7,896 bases of DNA from an uncultured Bilophila sp. GTDB taxonomy: Bacteria > Desulfobacterota > Desulfovibrionia > Desulfovibrionales > Desulfovibrionaceae. The notes under the pieces were generated by a model that was given only the letters and a program-made list of their open reading frames with translations, did not search any database and had not been told where the DNA came from. Below, piece by piece: positions 4,862 through 7,896 of the stretch; position 1 is the stretch's first letter; the number at the start of each line of letters is the position of its first letter. A program made the translations under genes and the position numbers. The DNA is taken from the NCBI GenBank assembly GCA_959604115.1, contig CAUHBW010000173.1, forward strand, positions 1-7,896, in the 5' to 3' direction.

Positions 4862-7816
4862 ATGCCCAAGCGTTTCCTTTTGTTCGCGCCCGTGCTGTTC
4901 GCCGTGCTTCTGTCCATCGGAGTCATGACGTTCTTCAGCTACCGCAACGCCCGGGATATTCTGGAACAGGAGCTGGCCTTGCACCAGCAGACCGTCGCCA
5001 TGCGTACCGTGGACGCGATTCACGCCTATTTTCAGGGTATTACCGAAAACATCCAGACCATTTCGGCCTTCTCTCCCGTCCAGTGGGTTTTCCTCATTCC
5101 TTCCGAGGCCAGCAAGTCCCGCGCCCAGCGGATCATCCGCAATTTCGTCCAGTACCAGTCGGATCTCCCCAATCTCAGCCTCATCGACAACGAGGGGCGC
5201 GTTCTGATCAGTTCCTCCGCCGGGGCCGTCGGGATGCTGGAAAAAGTCCACGAGCATATCCGCGTGCCGGAAAAGCCCGGCTTCGGAAGCGTCGAGGACG
5301 CCAACGGCCTGCCCGTGGCCTATGTGTGCACGCCCGTGTTTCAGGACGGGGACAGCGACAAGGAGCGGCTCGGGGAAATCGTCGTCCTGATCAACCTCGA
5401 AAACTTTTTCCAGCGTTGGAAGCATCTGGCCTTCACCCAGTCGTCCGGCTACTGGGCCGTCGTGGACGGCGCGGGAAGGCGGCTCGCCGCGTGGAACACC
5501 GCGGGCGACGGCTCGGGCAGCTTCTGCCCCTGTCTGGACGAACATCCGGCTGGACGGCTGTTTCCCTTCACGACGGCGGACGGGGATACCGACCTCGGCC
5601 TCTGGTTCCCCTTCCCCGGCACGGACTGGCGCATCTTCACCGGCGTGGACATGGAGAAGCTTCAGGCTCCGGCGAACGCCCTGCGGAACGGCACGATTCT
5701 GGCCAGCGGCCTGACCGGGCTGCTGCTCCTCGTGCTGGTCTGGGTGCTGCTGCGGACGCTGACCCGGCAGATCCGCCAGAAAAATCTCCAGCTCGACACC
5801 ATTTCGTCCCACCTGCTCGGCGGGCTGATCATCACCCGGCTGGACCCGGACTTCACCATCCAGTACGCCAACGACGGCTATCTCAACATGATGGGCTACA
5901 CGTCGGGCCAGCTTCGCCGGGAGCGGGCCGACAGCGCGATCGCCCTCTGCGTGGAGGGGCAGCGCGCCGCCACGGCCCGCACGCTGTTCGAGCAGCTTTC
6001 CAAGGGCGACTCGCTGGTCGCGGAAGTGCAGATGCGGCGGCGCGACGGCGGCGTCTTGTGGGCGCTCGTGCGGGGGCGGCGGGTGGACGATCCCGAACTG
6101 GGCGAAATCGCGGTCTGGATCGTGGTGGACATCTCCGAGCAGAAGGAAACGCAGTTCGCCTTCGAACGACAGTCGCGCGAGCTGCAGACGCTCATGCAGC
6201 AGGTTTCGGTCAGCCAGCGGCGGCTGGAGTTCCTTGTGGACAGCGGCAGCATTCCCCTGTGGTCCTTCAATCCCGAAACGCAGCTCCTTTCCTACAACGT
6301 CCACGTCTGCCGCCTGTTCGGCTGGCCCGAGGACACCCTGAGCATGCCGCTGGAGACGTTCTACAGCCTGTGCCATCCCGAGGACAGGGAGCGCGTCCGC
6401 GTCATTTTCGAGCACGCCCGGCGCGATCCTCTGAGCGCGGACAATCTCGAATACGATTACCGGGTGGGCGACGGCAAGGGCTTCTGGCGCTGGGTGCTGG
6501 TCAAGGGGCAGACCGCGTTCAATCCCGTGACGGGCAAGCCGGAGCGGGTGGGCATCGTGGTGGACAACCACGCCCGCAAGCAGGCCGCGCTCAATACGCT
6601 CCGCCGGGCCAACGATCTTGAGGCGCTGGTGCAGGAGCGCACCGCCGAGCTGGCGGCCCGCAACGCCGAACTGCTCCGCAGCCAGCGGGAGGCGATGGAG
6701 GCCACGCGGGCCAAGAGCGAGTTTCTCGCCACCATGAGCCATGAAATCCGCACGCCCATGAACGGCATCATCGGCCTGACCTATCTGGCGTTGCAGCATG
6801 AGGCGTCCGACGCGATCCGGGACTATCTCGCCAAGATCGACGTGACGTCCCGGACGCTGCTGCGGATCATCAACGACATCCTCGACTTTTCCAAGGTGGA
6901 GTCGGGCAGGATGGAGTTCGAGTCCGCGCCGTTCCGGCTTTCGGACGTGCTCGACAACACGATGCAGCTGTTTACCCGCGCGGTGGAGGAGAAGGGGCTG
7001 TCCCTGCGTCTGGACATGCCGGACGACGTGCCGCAGTCGCTCATGGGCGACGCCACGCGGCTCGGGCAGATCCTGCTCAACCTCGTGGGCAACGCGGTGA
7101 AGTTCACCCACAAGGGCGAGGTGGTGCTTTCGATCCGGCAGGTGGAGGGGAGCGGAGACGCGATTTCGCTCGGCTTCGCGGTGCGGGACACGGGCATCGG
7201 CATCACGCCGGACAAGCTCCCCATGCTGTTCGAGCCGTTCATGCAGGCGGACATGTCCGTCTCCCGGCGTTACGGCGGGACGGGGCTGGGCCTCGCCATC
7301 GTCCGCGCGCTGGTGCAGCAGATGGGCGGGGCGATCCACGTCCGCAGCGTCAAGGGCAAGGGGTCCACGTTCAGCTTCACGCTGCCGTTCGGCCGTCCCG
7401 ACACGCTGCCCGAAGCGGTTCCGGCGTCCGGTTCCGAGGCCGCGGGCGCGCTGGACGGGGTTCGCATCCTGCTGGCCGAAGACAACGAGATCAACCGTCT
7501 GGTGGCCACGGAGATTCTCAACATGGAGGGCATCGCGGTGGAGGCGGCCTGCGACGGCCTTGAAGCCGTGGACATGGCCCGCGCCAACGCCTACGATCTC
7601 ATCCTCATGGACATTCAGATGCCCGGACTCGACGGCATCGAGGCCACCCGCCGCATCCGGGAGTTCCTCCCCGGCATCCCCATCGTCGCCATGACCGCCC
7701 ACACCATGAAGGGAGACGCCGAACGCTGTCTCGCCGCGGGCATGCAGGACCACGTTGCCAAGCCCATCGATCCCCCCGCGCTTTTCGAGACGCTGAGAAG
7801 GTGGTTGAGGAAGTGA
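4862..7816 (+). CDS. Membrane hybrid sensor histidine kinase (dCache-PAS-PAS-HisKA-HATPase-REC)
   Basis: This 984-residue inner-membrane sensor should autophosphorylate on His and pass the phosphate to its own receiver. A TM helix (about 5-27) and a second (about 276-297) enclose a periplasmic domain of about 245 residues resembling dCache sensors; its ligand is unknown. There is no clear HAMP. PAS-like domains follow at about 311-425 and 453-570 (the second PAS_3-like, with WRWVLVKG), then a helical coiled stretch (575-620). HisKA has H627 in SHEIRTPMNG. The ATPase shows N-box NLVGNAVKFT (740-749), DTGIGI (776-781), LFEPF (789-793) and GGTGLGLAI (805-813). The receiver (866-981) has E873/D874, phosphoacceptor D917 (LMDIQMPG), T945 and K967 (AKP). 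There is no Hpt domain, so a separate phosphotransfer protein or a local regulatory role for the receiver is likely. ATG 4862 is chosen because TM1 follows at once; the frame is open back to 4421, but that part is Arg/Pro-rich and overlaps the hairpins. No clear Shine-Dalgarno precedes 4862. Nothing ties it to biotin. Confidence 0.93.
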   Translation: MPKRFLLFAPVLFAVLLSIGVMTFFSYRNARDILEQELALHQQTVAMRTVDAIHAYFQGITENIQTISAFSPVQWVFLIPSEASKSRAQRIIRNFVQYQSDLPNLSLIDNEGRVLISSSAGAVGMLEKVHEHIRVPEKPGFGSVEDANGLPVAYVCTPVFQDGDSDKERLGEIVVLINLENFFQRWKHLAFTQSSGYWAVVDGAGRRLAAWNTAGDGSGSFCPCLDEHPAGRLFPFTTADGDTDLGLWFPFPGTDWRIFTGVDMEKLQAPANALRNGTILASGLTGLLLLVLVWVLLRTLTRQIRQKNLQLDTISSHLLGGLIITRLDPDFTIQYANDGYLNMMGYTSGQLRRERADSAIALCVEGQRAATARTLFEQLSKGDSLVAEVQMRRRDGGVLWALVRGRRVDDPELGEIAVWIVVDISEQKETQFAFERQSRELQTLMQQVSVSQRRLEFLVDSGSIPLWSFNPETQLLSYNVHVCRLFGWPEDTLSMPLETFYSLCHPEDRERVRVIFEHARRDPLSADNLEYDYRVGDGKGFWRWVLVKGQTAFNPVTGKPERVGIVVDNHARKQAALNTLRRANDLEALVQERTAELAARNAELLRSQREAMEATRAKSEFLATMSHEIRTPMNGIIGLTYLALQHEASDAIRDYLAKIDVTSRTLLRIINDILDFSKVESGRMEFESAPFRLSDVLDNTMQLFTRAVEEKGLSLRLDMPDDVPQSLMGDATRLGQILLNLVGNAVKFTHKGEVVLSIRQVEGSGDAISLGFAVRDTGIGITPDKLPMLFEPFMQADMSVSRRYGGTGLGLAIVRALVQQMGGAIHVRSVKGKGSTFSFTLPFGRPDTLPEAVPASGSEAAGALDGVRILLAEDNEINRLVATEILNMEGIAVEAACDGLEAVDMARANAYDLILMDIQMPGLDGIEATRRIREFLPGIPIVAMTAHTMKGDAERCLAAGMQDHVAKPIDPPALFETLRRWLRK

Positions 7817-7820
7817 AGAT

Positions 7821-7838
7821 GGGGAGGAAGATTGGGGG
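7821..7838 (+). repeat. 3'-flank motif copy 2 (after kinase stop)
   Basis: GGGGAGGAAGATTGGGGG begins 4 nt after the kinase TGA stop and matches the motif after the bioDA stop (325-341, minus strand) except for one extra G. If the copy continued as it does there, a GGGGGAAGGGGAAAC hairpin arm would follow; instead the sequence turns into an uninterrupted G-run. Confidence 0.55.
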
Positions 7839-7896
7839 GGGGGGGGGGGGGGTTGTTGGGGTTGTTATTGTGTAAAAAAACCCCCCCCCCCACCCC
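7834..7896. other. Low-complexity homopolymer end, probable assembly artefact
   Basis: The last 63 bases hold 19 consecutive G's (7834-7852), a T/G-rich bridge, seven A's (7874-7880), 11 C's (7881-7891) and CACCCC-like sequence. This is unlike anything else in the window. Long G-runs and mirror-image C-runs are typical of poor read ends at contig termini, especially next to a stable hairpin or repeat. I would not interpret any gene or site here. Confidence 0.7.

Noticed and set aside
4826..7753. 975-codon open frame on the minus strand opposite the kinase
   Set aside because: The kinase frame carries all conserved motifs. The antisense product is low-complexity (His/Arg/Gly/Val-rich), a by-product of codon bias.

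Overview
The window is GC-rich bacterial DNA holding two complete transcription units that point away from each other. On the minus strand is a biotin operon, bioB followed by a fused bioD-bioA gene. On the plus strand is one large membrane-bound hybrid histidine kinase. Between them lies about 1.25 kb in which I see no gene. The organism cannot be read from RNA genes. The GC richness, the anaerobe-like BioB and the dCache/PAS hybrid kinase would fit a Desulfovibrionaceae-type anaerobe (an inference, moderate to low confidence).

Layout. Positions 1-287 hold no gene I can support. A perfect 15-bp inverted repeat (288-329) sits just past the end of the biotin operon and probably ends its transcript. 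The bioDA fusion (347-2635, minus) encodes 762 residues: dethiobiotin synthetase, an acidic linker, then DAPA aminotransferase. bioB (2632-3615, minus) lies upstream and overlaps bioDA by ATGA, so the two are probably translationally coupled. Together they encode the last three steps of biotin synthesis (KAPA to DAPA to dethiobiotin to biotin). The pimelate-end genes and bioF are not in this window.

The gap 3616-4861 contains a cluster of strong inverted repeats (four with 10-15 bp perfect arms) and a TGGTAC/GTACCA palindrome, but no RNA family or gene I recognise. The kinase gene (4862-7816, plus) encodes 984 residues: TM, periplasmic sensor, TM, PAS, PAS, HisKA, HATPase, receiver. After it the sequence breaks into G- and C-homopolymers, which look like a degraded contig end.

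The most interesting point is BioB. It keeps the radical-SAM cysteines and two of the three usual auxiliary-cluster cysteines, but has Gly at the position of E. coli Cys97. It gains a C-terminal Cys-x-x-Cys and other extra cysteines. This pattern suggests a biotin synthase with a different auxiliary Fe-S cluster, as reported for a BioB subgroup from anaerobes. Second, the same roughly 18-nt motif follows both stop codons, of bioDA and of the kinase, suggesting a recurring 3' element in this genome.
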